Below, in pieces: positions 44,019-53,263 of a stretch of DNA of 64,000 bases (position 1 is its first letter; each line of letters starts with the position of its first letter). The notes beneath the pieces are model-generated. The model was not told where the DNA came from. It did not search any database and saw only the letters and a list, made by a program, of their open reading frames with translations. The stretch is taken from assembly GCA_019634695.1 (NCBI GenBank), contig JAHCAW010000015.1:1-64000 (forward strand), read 5' to 3'. The DNA is from Candidatus Sumerlaeia bacterium. GTDB lineage: Bacteria; Sumerlaeota; Sumerlaeia; SLMS01; JAHLLQ01. Made by a program: the position numbers and the translations under genes.

Positions 44019-44328
44019 GTCAGCCCCGCCCCACGGATGGCGTCTCGTTTACTCGCTCGGACCTCATTCCCGCGCCACACAACGCCCCGTGGCAGATGGG
44101 ATGCGATTCCGCACACCAATTCGACGGAAACTGGTCGCGCATGTCCCGCAGGGCCGTCAAGGATAAGGCAGAGCACGGCGAACACGGTTGCGTTGGGTCC
44201 GATTTCCCGGGCGGCCTGCCTCCCAGTCCGCGGCTGATCCCTGCAAATCGGCCTTGTCCGGCACGGGACGTGCATACGAGAAGGAAACGGGACCAAAATG
44301 GTCCCAATTCGTCCCGGAACGAACCGCC
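44019..44328. other. Regulatory region between the AAA-type gene and the SUF operon
   Basis: About 310 bases between divergent genes. It holds the candidate Rrf2 operator (44289-44305) and, upstream, a TTGTCC (44254) with TACGAG (44275) as a weak promoter candidate at 15-base spacing. I see no gene or riboswitch in it. Confidence 0.5.
44289..44305 (+). promoter_or_regulatory. Palindromic candidate operator of the SUF operon
   Basis: gggacc-aaaat-ggtccc is a perfect 6-bp inverted repeat with a 5-base AT spacer, 24 bases before the start codon of the Rrf2 regulator. Its symmetry and place fit a dimeric Rrf2 repressor that controls its own operon. Binding has not been shown. Confidence 0.6.
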
Positions 44329-44820
44329 ATGCTCCGCCTGACGAAGCAAACAGACTACGCGCTGGTGCTGCTGTCGCTGATGGCCCGCGAGGGACGTCGG
44401 CCCGTTTTCACCGCGCGCGACCTGGCCGAGCGCACCCACATCCCGATGCCGATGGTCAGCAAGATCCTCAAGCGCCTAGCGCGCGAGGATCTGCTGGAAT
44501 CCACCCGCGGGGTGAACGGTGGCTACAGTCTGTCCCGGGAACCGGAAGAGATGTCGGCCGCCGAGGTGATCCTCAAGCTCGAAGGGCCGATCACGCTGAC
44601 CGAATGCGCGGCGGCCTCTGATTCCCTGTGCGCCATCGAGGGGTCGTGCCCGGTCAGCAGTACGCTCCAGCGCGTCAATCGCGTGGTCATCGAGGCCCTG
44701 CGGGGCATCTCGCTGGCCGACATGGCCCGCCCCGGCCCCGGCGCCCCGCCGGTATTCGGGCCCCGGCGCGACGCCGAAGCCCCGGCGCGAACCCCCGCCG
44801 GCATTGGCGCCGCCTCCTGA
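44329..44820 (+). CDS. Rrf2-family Fe-S-sensing transcriptional regulator
   Basis: 163 residues. The winged helix is [24 protein letters not shown], then [29 protein letters not shown], read in parts, typical of Rrf2. Three Cys at 93, 101 and 107 ([16 protein letters not shown]) are in the place of the [Fe-S] ligands of IscR/SufR/NsrR, although the first gap is 7 rather than 5 residues. The C-terminal 30 residues are Pro/Ala/Arg-rich and probably disordered. It is the first gene of the SUF operon, 29 bases before sufB, so it most likely senses cluster status and represses suf. The palindrome just upstream is the probable autoregulatory site. Confidence 0.92.
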   Translation: MLRLTKQTDYALVLLSLMAREGRRPVFTARDLAERTHIPMPMVSKILKRLAREDLLESTRGVNGGYSLSREPEEMSAAEVILKLEGPITLTECAAASDSLCAIEGSCPVSSTLQRVNRVVIEALRGISLADMARPGPGAPPVFGPRRDAEAPARTPAGIGAAS

Positions 44821-44849
44821 TCAACGTCAAACTCCGTGGAGAACCCGCA

Positions 44850-46301
44850 ATGACCACCGCCACCAAGACCATCGAAGAACTTGCCGAGCAGAAGTACAAG
44901 TACGGCTTCTATACCGACATCGAGGCCGACAAGGCGCCCCCGGGACTCAACGAGGAAATCATCGCCTTCATCTCCCACAAGAAGGGCGAGCCCGACTGGC
45001 TGCTCGAGTGGCGCCTCAAGGCCTATCGCCACTGGCTGACGATGGAAGAGCCCAAGTGGCCCAAGGTCCAGTACGAGCCGGTCGATTACCAGAAGATCTC
45101 GTACTACTCGGCGCCGAAGAAGAAGGGCGACGGACCGCAGAGCCTCGACGAGGTCGATCCCAAGCTGCTGGAGACGTATGCCAAGCTGGGCATTCCGCTC
45201 AACGAGCAGAAGATCCTGGCTGGCGTCGTCGCGGTGGACGCCGTGTTCGACAGCGTCTCGGTGGCCACGACGTTCAAGGACAAGCTGAAGGAGATGGGCG
45301 TTATTTTCTGCTCGTTCTCCGAGGCCGTGAAGGAGCACCCGGAACTGGTGCGCCAGTATCTGGGCTCGGTGGTGCCGCCGACGGACAACTACTTTGCGGC
45401 CCTGAACTCGGCCGTCTTCACCGACGGCTCGTTCGTCTTCGTGCCCAAGGGCGTGCGCTGCCCGATGGAGCTATCCACCTACTTCCGCATCAACGAGATG
45501 AACACGGGGCAGTTCGAGCGCACGCTGATCGTGGCCGAGGAGGGCGCCTACGTCAGCTACCTCGAGGGCTGCACGGCGCCGATGCGCGACGAGAATCAGT
45601 TGCACGCGGCCGTCGTCGAGCTGGTCGCCTTGGAGCGCGGCACGATCAAGTATTCGACCGTGCAGAACTGGTATCCGGGCGACGAGGAGGGCCGCGGCGG
45701 CATCTTCAACTTCGTCACCAAGCGCGGCATCTGCAAGGGCGACGACTCGAAGATTTCGTGGACTCAGGTCGAGACCGGCTCGGCCATCACGTGGAAGTAC
45801 CCGAGCGTGATCCTGCGCGGCGACCGATCGGTCGGCGAGTTCTACAGCGTCGCCGTCACGAACAACCGCCAGCAGGCCGACACCGGCACGAAGATGATCC
45901 ACATCGGCAAGGACACCCGCTCGAACATCGTGTCCAAGGGCATCTCGGCCGGGCGCAGCAACAACTCCTATCGCGGCCTCGTGCAGGTGAACAAGGGCGC
46001 CACGAACGCACGCAACTACACGCAGTGCGACTCGATGCTGATCGGCAATCGCTGCGGCGCGCACACGTTCCCCTACATCGACGTGCGCAACGACACCGGC
46101 CGCGTGGAGCACGAGGCCACCACGACGAAGATCGGCGAGGACCAGATCTTCTACCTCCAGACGCGCGGCCTCTCCGAGGAGGATGCCGTCTCCATGATCG
46201 TCAACGGCTTCTGCCGCGAGGTGCTCGCGGAACTGCCGATGGAATTCGCCGTCGAGGCCCAGAAGCTTCTCGGCATCAGTCTCGAGGGCAGCGTCGGCTG
46301 A
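44850..46301 (+). CDS. sufB: SufB, Fe-S scaffold subunit
   Basis: 483 residues; ggaga before the ATG. SufB forms the SufBC2D scaffold on which Fe-S clusters are built. Seen: [24 protein letters not shown] at the N-terminus, the [19 protein letters not shown] motif, [12 protein letters not shown], and late [18 protein letters not shown] with the conserved Cys that receives sulfur, and [18 protein letters not shown]. The length and motifs are complete. sufC follows after 49 bases. Confidence 0.98.
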   Translation: MTTATKTIEELAEQKYKYGFYTDIEADKAPPGLNEEIIAFISHKKGEPDWLLEWRLKAYRHWLTMEEPKWPKVQYEPVDYQKISYYSAPKKKGDGPQSLDEVDPKLLETYAKLGIPLNEQKILAGVVAVDAVFDSVSVATTFKDKLKEMGVIFCSFSEAVKEHPELVRQYLGSVVPPTDNYFAALNSAVFTDGSFVFVPKGVRCPMELSTYFRINEMNTGQFERTLIVAEEGAYVSYLEGCTAPMRDENQLHAAVVELVALERGTIKYSTVQNWYPGDEEGRGGIFNFVTKRGICKGDDSKISWTQVETGSAITWKYPSVILRGDRSVGEFYSVAVTNNRQQADTGTKMIHIGKDTRSNIVSKGISAGRSNNSYRGLVQVNKGATNARNYTQCDSMLIGNRCGAHTFPYIDVRNDTGRVEHEATTTKIGEDQIFYLQTRGLSEEDAVSMIVNGFCREVLAELPMEFAVEAQKLLGISLEGSVG

Positions 46302-46350
46302 CCCCATCCCGAAACCAACGACTATCCCATACCACCTGGAGCTGCGAAAC

Positions 46351-47121
<771 letters not shown>

Positions 47122-47156
47122 CACGCACCACGCCCTTATCAGGAGATTCGCAGACG

Positions 47157-48476
47157 ATGACCCAGACTCTGACCAAAGCGGCCCGCTTCGCCGACCTGCT
47201 CGACAAGTCGCGCGCGACGCTTGCGAACGAACCCGCCTGGCTGGCCGAGCGCCGTGCCCGCGCGGCCGAATCCTTCGCGGAACTCGGCCTGCCCACCACA
47301 CGGCACGAAGACTGGCGCTACACCAGCCTTGCGCGGCTCGAGGACGCCGAACTCGTTCCGGCGGCCGACAATGCAAAGGCATCGCCGGCGACGCTGGCGC
47401 TCGCCGAGTACGCCGGACTCGACGCGGTTCTGCTCGTGTTCGTCGACGGCCACTATCGTGCCGAGTACTCCCGCGCCGCGGCCCTGCCCGCCGGCGTGGT
47501 GCTCAAGTCACTCGCCGCCGCCATTCGCGACGGCTCCCCGTTGGTCGCCGAGAAACTCGGCCGTCTGACGAAGCCCGAGCGCCACTCCTTCACGGCGCTG
47601 GCCGAGGCGACCTTCCGCGACGGCTTCCTGCTGCACGTTCCCGACGGTGTCGAAGTCGCCACGCCCATCCATGTGGCCTTCCTGTCGTCGGACACCGCAG
47701 CGGGCGTGGCGGCCTCCGCGCGCAACCTGATCGTGCTGGGTGCAGGCGCGCAGGCCACGTTGATCGAAACCCACGCCGGACTCGGCGCGGGGCTGCACCT
47801 CAAGAACGTCGTCACCGAGATTCGCGCCGCCGTGGGCGCGCGCTTGGATCGCATCGTCCTCCAGCGCGAAAGCCCCGAGGCCGTGCACGTTTCGACCACG
47901 CACGTCTATCAGGAGCGCGAGAGCCTGGTGCGCAGCCACACGATCGATCTCGGCGGCGCGCTCGTGCGGCACAATCTCGTTGGCGACCTCGACGGCGAGG
48001 CCTGCGAAGCCATCTTCAACGGCCTCTACGTGCTGCGCGGCACGCAATCGGTCGACAACTTCATGTGGGTCGAGCATCGCAAGGAGAACATCCCGAGCCA
48101 CGAGCTGTACAAGGGCGTGCTGGCCGACAAGGCGAGCGCCGTCTTCACGGGCCGCATCTACGTGCACCCCGAGGCCCAGAAGACCGACGCGAAGCAGACG
48201 AACCAGAACCTGCTGCTTTCGGACTCGGCACGGGCCAACGCGCGGCCGCAGCTCGAGATCTACGCCGACGACGTCAAGTGCACACACGGCGCCACGATCG
48301 GCCAGCTCGACGCCGCCGCACAGTTCTACCTCGAGTCCCGTGGTATTGACCCGCGCACCGCGCGCAACATGCTGGTGAAGGCGTTTGCGAACGATATCGT
48401 TGAACGCCTCGAGGTGGAACCGGTTCGCGAGGCCGTCGAGGCCCTGCTCGACCAGCGCCTTGCCGAGATGAGCTGA
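47157..48476 (+). CDS. sufD: SufD, Fe-S scaffold subunit
   Basis: 439 residues, RBS aggag. SufD is the beta-helix partner of SufB and is needed for iron entry. Typical motifs are LPTTRHEDWRYTSLARLED near the N-terminus, VFTGRIYVHPEAQKTDAKQTNQNLLLS, KCTHGATIGQLD and FYLESRGIDPRTARNMLVKAFA with the C-terminal EALLDQRL. sufS starts 14 bases downstream. Confidence 0.97.
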   Translation: MTQTLTKAARFADLLDKSRATLANEPAWLAERRARAAESFAELGLPTTRHEDWRYTSLARLEDAELVPAADNAKASPATLALAEYAGLDAVLLVFVDGHYRAEYSRAAALPAGVVLKSLAAAIRDGSPLVAEKLGRLTKPERHSFTALAEATFRDGFLLHVPDGVEVATPIHVAFLSSDTAAGVAASARNLIVLGAGAQATLIETHAGLGAGLHLKNVVTEIRAAVGARLDRIVLQRESPEAVHVSTTHVYQERESLVRSHTIDLGGALVRHNLVGDLDGEACEAIFNGLYVLRGTQSVDNFMWVEHRKENIPSHELYKGVLADKASAVFTGRIYVHPEAQKTDAKQTNQNLLLSDSARANARPQLEIYADDVKCTHGATIGQLDAAAQFYLESRGIDPRTARNMLVKAFANDIVERLEVEPVREAVEALLDQRLAEMS

Positions 48477-48490
48477 CGAGAGGAAACGCC

Positions 48491-49747
48491 GTGAGCCCGA
48501 CATCCCATGCGGCCACAAGTCCCGCGCTCGACGTGCAACGCGTGCGCGAGGACTTCCCGGTCCTGCACCAGCAGGTCAACGGGCAGCCGCTGGCGTATCT
48601 CGACAACGCGGCCACCTCCCAGAAGCCCCGCGTCGTCATCGAAGCGTTGCGGACCTTCTACGAGCACGACAACGCCAACGTGCACCGCGGCGTCCATATG
48701 CTGAGCCAGCGGGCGACCGATGCCTACGAGGCCGCGCGAGAAAAGGTCCGTGCCTTCATCGGCGCCGCCTCGGCCGACGAGATCGTCTTCGTCCGCGGCG
48801 CCACCGAGGGCATCAACCTCGTCGCGCAAAGCTGGGGACGCGCCAACGTGCGCGCCGGCGACGAAGTCGTCATCACGCACATGGAGCACCACGCGAACAT
48901 CGTCCCGTGGCAGTTGCTCTGCGAGGCTGTCGGCGCACGACTGCGCGTCGTGCCGATCGACGACCGCGGCGAACTCGTGCTCGATGCGCTCGGTGACCTG
49001 CTCAACGACCGCACGCGTCTGGTGGCGTTCCCGCACACGTCGAATGCGCTCGGCACGGTGAATCCCTCCGCCGAGATCATTCGCCGCGTCCGCGCGTTCA
49101 ACCCCACGATCCGCATTCTCGTCGACGGGTGCCAGGCGGTGCAGCACACCGCGGTCGACGTTGCCGCGCTCGACTGCGACTTCTTCGTCTTCTCCGGCCA
49201 CAAGGTCTTCGGGCCGACGGGCATCGGCGTGCTCTGGGGCCGCGAGGAACTGCTCGCCGCCATGCCCCCGTGGCAGGGCGGCGGCGACATGATCGACCGC
49301 GTCACGTTCGAGAAGTCCACGTGGGCGGACCTGCCGAACAAGTTCGAGGCCGGCACGCCGCACATCGCCGGGGCGATTGGCCTTGGTGTTGCCATCGACT
49401 ACGTGCACGACCTCGGCCTTGATCGCATCGCGGCGCGCGAGCATGAACTGCTCGAGGCCGCCACCGCCCGGCTGCAGGCCATCGAGGGCCTTCGCCTCAT
49501 CGGCACGGCGCGCGAGAAGGTCGCCGTGCTCTCGTTTGTCGTCGACGGCATCCATCCGCACGACATCGGCACGATTCTGGACATGCGTGGCGTGGCCGTG
49601 CGTGTCGGCCATCATTGCGCCCAACCCGTGATGCAACACTTCGGCATCCCGGCGACGGTGCGCGCATCGCTGGCCTTCTACAACACCACCGAGGAGATCG
49701 ATCGCCTGGCCGATGGCGTTGCCAAGGCGATCTCCATGTTCCGCTAG
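48491..49747 (+). CDS. sufS: SufS cysteine desulfurase
   Basis: 418 residues from a GTG with gagagga 8 bases upstream. This PLP enzyme takes sulfur from cysteine as a persulfide. Seen: LAYLDNAATSQKPRVVIEAL, the Thr-Glu of FVRGATEGINLVA, His in THMEHHANIVPWQ, the Schiff-base Lys in FVFSGHKVFGPTGIG and the active Cys in VRVGHHCAQPVMQHFG. The RxGHHCAQP loop marks the group II (SufS) type, which depends on SufE or SufU; sufE is the next gene. Confidence 0.97.
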   Translation: MSPTSHAATSPALDVQRVREDFPVLHQQVNGQPLAYLDNAATSQKPRVVIEALRTFYEHDNANVHRGVHMLSQRATDAYEAAREKVRAFIGAASADEIVFVRGATEGINLVAQSWGRANVRAGDEVVITHMEHHANIVPWQLLCEAVGARLRVVPIDDRGELVLDALGDLLNDRTRLVAFPHTSNALGTVNPSAEIIRRVRAFNPTIRILVDGCQAVQHTAVDVAALDCDFFVFSGHKVFGPTGIGVLWGREELLAAMPPWQGGGDMIDRVTFEKSTWADLPNKFEAGTPHIAGAIGLGVAIDYVHDLGLDRIAAREHELLEAATARLQAIEGLRLIGTAREKVAVLSFVVDGIHPHDIGTILDMRGVAVRVGHHCAQPVMQHFGIPATVRASLAFYNTTEEIDRLADGVAKAISMFR

Positions 49748-49764
49748 CCGGAGAAGCGTCCCCC

Positions 49765-50208
49765 ATGACCGAAACCATCGACGAAGCGCAGAAGAACATC
49801 GTGGCCGATTTCGCCGGCTTCACGGACTGGGAGGATCGCTACGCCCACATCATTCGTCTCGGGAAGCAGCACCCCGACATTCCCGACGAGTTCAAGATCG
49901 AAACCTTCCGCGTGAAGGGCTGCCAGTCGACGGTGCACCTGCACGCGCGCTTCGAGGATGGCCGCGTGCACTATCGCGCCTCCAGCGACGCCATGATCGT
50001 TCAGGGGCTCATCGCACTGCTGCTGCGTGTCTACTCCGGCCGCACCGCCGAGGAGATCCTGCGCACGCCCCCGGACTTCATCCACGCGTTGGGCCTTACC
50101 GAGAACCTGACGATGGGCCGGCAGAATGGCCTCAAGGCCATGATCGAGCAGATCAAGCTTTACGCCATGGCCTTCCATGCCATGAGCCATTCGCCGAGCG
50201 CGAACTGA
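49765..50208 (+). CDS. sufE: SufE sulfur-transfer protein
   Basis: 147 residues. SufE accepts persulfide sulfur from SufS on the Cys of the motif VKGCQSTVHLHARFEDG (Cys about 52) and passes it to SufB. The N-terminus (IVADFAGFTDWEDRYAHIIRLG) and the GLIALLLRVYSGRTAEEIL helix are typical. There are 17 bases between it and sufS. Having SufE rather than SufU matches Gram-negative-type SUF systems. Confidence 0.96.
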   Translation: MTETIDEAQKNIVADFAGFTDWEDRYAHIIRLGKQHPDIPDEFKIETFRVKGCQSTVHLHARFEDGRVHYRASSDAMIVQGLIALLLRVYSGRTAEEILRTPPDFIHALGLTENLTMGRQNGLKAMIEQIKLYAMAFHAMSHSPSAN

Positions 50209-50222
50209 AGGGAGACCGTCCG

Positions 50223-50549
50223 ATGCCGCTGACACTTGAACAGATGGAAGAACTCCGCGGCCTCATCGTCGAGGCGGTCCGCGACGTTTACGATCCCGAG
50301 ATTCCCGTGAACATCTACGACCTTGGGCTGATCTACGGGATCGATCTCACGGAAGCCGGCGACGTGGACGTGCAGATGACGCTGACTTCGCCGTCGTGTC
50401 CGGCGGCCGAGTCGCTGCCCCCGCAGGTCGAGCAACGCATCGCCGCCGTCGAGGGCGTTGCCAGCGCCACGATCCGCGTTGTCTGGGAACCGCCCTGGAA
50501 CCCGGAGATGATGTCCGAGGACGCCAAGCTCGAACTGAACATGTTCTGA
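50223..50549 (+). CDS. sufT: DUF59/MIP18-family SUF accessory protein
   Basis: 108 residues, RBS aaggga. The DUF59 domain reads EAVRDVYDPEIPVNIYDLGLIYGI, with the conserved DPE and Cys in LTSPSCPAAESL. SufT-like proteins help mature or deliver Fe-S clusters; the family also includes PaaD and eukaryotic MIP18/CIAO2. As the last gene of the suf operon, the sufT name fits by context, but short DUF59 proteins do not always correspond to the longer SufT. Confidence 0.9.
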   Translation: MPLTLEQMEELRGLIVEAVRDVYDPEIPVNIYDLGLIYGIDLTEAGDVDVQMTLTSPSCPAAESLPPQVEQRIAAVEGVASATIRVVWEPPWNPEMMSEDAKLELNMF

Positions 50550-50560
50550 GCCCTCGGGCG

Positions 50561-51535
50561 TCACGCCTCGTCCGCCAGCCACGCCTTCATCCGGCGCAGC
50601 ACTGCCCGCCCGTGGCGCCACACAAGGAACGCCTCGAACGGCAACACGAGCGCGAACCAAACCGCGTTGCCCATCAGCATGTCCAAACCCGGGTTGAACG
50701 CCATGGTGCGGTTAAACGACCACGGCGCCAGCCAGATCACCAACATATACGCCCAACTGCACGCGAGGATGCCGACACCCGCGAGCGCCATCCAGCCCAC
50801 CGCGCGGAACGTGGCGACCAGCGGATCGCGCCGGAACGGATACTCGCGCATCGCGACGAGCACCAGCAACGCGGCGTAGAGCAGGTCCTCGAGCACGGCG
50901 AAGAAGAAGATCGGCCACGCGGCGTGGAAGCGGAACACCGGCGCTGCAGCCGTCGGCGTCGCCGCGGCCGTCGCCGTGGTGGGCACATCGATTGCGCGCG
51001 TCGGCCAGTCCATCAGGTTGCCCTCGTCGTCGTAGACGAACGTCGGGCCCGTGCGCATGGAATTGCGGAACGTCTCATACCCATCGTCGGGCGGCCAGAC
51101 GACGACGAACTCGGGATTGCGAAGCAGGTCGCCGTAGATGAACGCCATGGCGCCCAGGTTCAGCGCCGCAAGCAGCAGCATCGGCAACAGTCCCTTGCCG
51201 ACGGCGATCTCGCGCGCCGTCAGCAGCGTCACGGCGAGTTCCTCGCGCACGCCCGGCCGGTGCAGCAGCGCCGCGGCGCGATAGACCAGGAAGAATCCGA
51301 TCAACAGGTCCGCCCGAAACATCATGCCCAGCGAGTAGAAGACCTGCGCCTGCCAAGGGGTGAGAAACGCCGTGGCGGGCAGCAGTCCAAGCGCTTCGAG
51401 AACGCTCTCCGGCGAGCGCGTCATCAGCGTGATCGGAATCCACGCCACAAGGCCCAGCCCCATCCACAGCCACCAGCGCCGGCGAAACAGCCGGCACTCC
51501 TTGACGAAGACGGGATTGCGCAGGATCGCAGTCAT
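50561..51535 (-). CDS. Membrane protein, ABC-2-permease-like
   Basis: 324 residues with about six spans. The N-terminus LRNPVFVKECRLFRRR is typical of ABC-2 permeases (NP...kEl..r.R), and the REELAVTLLTAREIAVGKGLLPMLL stretch is close to their LE.LL.TPLS..EI..GK cytoplasmic coupling helix. An Ala/Thr-rich loop of about 50 residues (TTATAAATPTAAAP) separates the halves. The gene lies 15 bases downstream of a second membrane gene on the same strand. No ATP-binding subunit is next to them. Confidence 0.78.
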   Translation of the reverse strand: MTAILRNPVFVKECRLFRRRWWLWMGLGLVAWIPITLMTRSPESVLEALGLLPATAFLTPWQAQVFYSLGMMFRADLLIGFFLVYRAAALLHRPGVREELAVTLLTAREIAVGKGLLPMLLLAALNLGAMAFIYGDLLRNPEFVVVWPPDDGYETFRNSMRTGPTFVYDDEGNLMDWPTRAIDVPTTATAAATPTAAAPVFRFHAAWPIFFFAVLEDLLYAALLVLVAMREYPFRRDPLVATFRAVGWMALAGVGILACSWAYMLVIWLAPWSFNRTMAFNPGLDMLMGNAVWFALVLPFEAFLVWRHGRAVLRRMKAWLADEA

Positions 51536-51550
51536 GGCGCGTCGAACCGG

Positions 51551-52546
51551 TCAGTCCTCCCTGTCGAGCAGGCGCGCGCATCGCCACCACAGCAGCATCG
51601 CCAGCAGCAGCTTCGGCGTGCCCGCCAGCACGTAGGCCCACAGCAGGCGCACATGCGGCAGGCGGTCGCGCAGGCTCCAATCCAGCTCGCGCGCACGCGC
51701 ATCGTCGTACCACACGAGCAGTCGCGCCAGCCCGTCCGGTAGGTGCCCCACCAGCGACGCCCATCGGCTCGCCGGCGCGGTCAGCCATTCGTAGATCTCC
51801 GGCGAGAAAAGGTACATCAACGCATGCGCTGTCTGCACCACCAGGATCGCACCGACGACCGGCACCAGCGCCGATAGCCGTGCGTTGCCGCGCAGCCCGA
51901 AGAACAGCGCGATGAAGCACATCAGAAACCCGTTCAGCGTGCCCTCGTACAGGATGCCGGCAATCTGCCACCAAGGGTGCACGTCGCGGAACTGCGGCGC
52001 CATCTGGAAGTAGCCCTGCACCATGCGAGGCGCCAGCACGAGCCCGGTGTAGAACACCAGAATCAGCGCCCCCATCGCGAACGGAATCGCGATGACGCCC
52101 CACAGGAACTCGCCCGGCCGCAGGAACGTCGTGCGGAACGGCCGGTACATCCCGTCGTCGCGAAAACTGACCAGCGCCCGCCACATCATCAGCAGCGGCA
52201 GGATCGTGCTGGGCCGCACGATCAGTTGGATCATCAGCTCGATGTAGCGCACCCACCCGCTCATCGGGTTGATGCCCGCGGGCAACAACCCGGCGCCGAT
52301 CAACCCGGGCACCAGACCGGCCTTGTTGAAGTGCATGTAGCAGATGCCGCCGAGCACCAGCACGACGATGCCCAGATACGTCAGCGGGCGCGCGCGCCAG
52401 CGGCGAAACTCCGCCCAGACGATCGGGTTGAACACGCGCCCGTCGGGACCCGGCGACAGAATCCGGCTTTCCACCCCCGACGGCCCGCCATAGAACGAGC
52501 CCGCGCCCACGGGCGCCAGCGCCTCCTGCCCGGGGACAACCCGCAT
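51551..52546 (-). CDS. Membrane protein, partner ABC-2-permease-like subunit
   Basis: 331 residues with about six or seven spans. NPIVWAEFRRWRARPLTYLG matches the start of ABC-2 permeases, and FRDDGMYRPFRTTFLRPGEFLWGVIAIP resembles their coupling helix (DG....L..T.L...E...g). It pairs with the next gene, 15 bases downstream. The ATG at 52546 overlaps the ATG of the divergent gph gene on a shared CATG. An ATG at 52570 would extend it into gph coding sequence. Confidence 0.75.
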   Translation of the reverse strand: MRVVPGQEALAPVGAGSFYGGPSGVESRILSPGPDGRVFNPIVWAEFRRWRARPLTYLGIVVLVLGGICYMHFNKAGLVPGLIGAGLLPAGINPMSGWVRYIELMIQLIVRPSTILPLLMMWRALVSFRDDGMYRPFRTTFLRPGEFLWGVIAIPFAMGALILVFYTGLVLAPRMVQGYFQMAPQFRDVHPWWQIAGILYEGTLNGFLMCFIALFFGLRGNARLSALVPVVGAILVVQTAHALMYLFSPEIYEWLTAPASRWASLVGHLPDGLARLLVWYDDARARELDWSLRDRLPHVRLLWAYVLAGTPKLLLAMLLWWRCARLLDRED

Positions 52547-53201
52547 GTCTTCCACGTCCGGACTCGTCATCTTCGATCTCGACGGCACGCTCGTCGATGC
52601 TTTCGACGACATTCGCGTCGCGCTCAACCATGCTCTGGCAGCACACGGCCTGCCTCTTCACGACATCCAAACCGTGCGCGGCTTCGTTGGCAACGGCCTT
52701 TCGGTCCTCGTTCGACGGGCCGTGCCCGAGGCGCAACACGACCGCTGCCCCGATGTCGAGCGCCTCCTGCGCGCCCACTACGCCGCCCATCCGGCGGACC
52801 ACGCCCGCGTTTATCCCGGCATGACCGATGCCCTCGCCGCGCTGCGTGCCGCGGGCCTGCGCACCGCCGTCCTTAGCAACAAGGCCGACGCGCTCGTTCA
52901 GGCCATCGTCGATGCGCTCGGCTTGCGGCCGCTGCTTGACGCCGTGCGCGGCGAGCGGGCCGGCACGCCCCTGAAGCCCGACCCCGCGGCCGTCCATGCC
53001 CTGCTGGCCGAACTGGCCTGCGACCGCGCCGTGCTCGTCGGCGACGGCATGCCCGACGTGGAGGCCGCGCGCCGCGCCGGCATCGGCTTCGTCGGCGTGG
53101 CCTGGGGCCTGGTGCCCGCGGAGACGTTGGCGCTCCACGGCCCCGTGGCGCGCGACGCATCGGAACTGCCGGCGCTGGCGGGGGAGAGGCTGCGGGGGTA
53201 G
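52545..53201 (+). CDS. gph: Phosphoglycolate phosphatase-like HAD hydrolase
   Basis: 218 residues. HAD motif I is VIFDLDGTLVDAFDD (nucleophile Asp about 11), motif II is TAVLSNKADAL, motif III Lys is in GTPLKPDPAAVHALL and motif IV is LVGDGMPDVEAARRAG. The helical cap sits between motifs I and II. The best family match is Gph, which salvages 2-phosphoglycolate from DNA repair or photorespiration, but PpaX pyrophosphatases look alike. gggga lies before the ATG. The start overlaps the divergent membrane gene. Confidence 0.88.
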   Translation: MSSTSGLVIFDLDGTLVDAFDDIRVALNHALAAHGLPLHDIQTVRGFVGNGLSVLVRRAVPEAQHDRCPDVERLLRAHYAAHPADHARVYPGMTDALAALRAAGLRTAVLSNKADALVQAIVDALGLRPLLDAVRGERAGTPLKPDPAAVHALLAELACDRAVLVGDGMPDVEAARRAGIGFVGVAWGLVPAETLALHGPVARDASELPALAGERLRG

Positions 53202-53263
53202 CGCGCCCACGCTTCGTCTTTTCTTCGCTTGCCCTGCCGCGGGCGGTTTGCTTCCGTCCCCCC

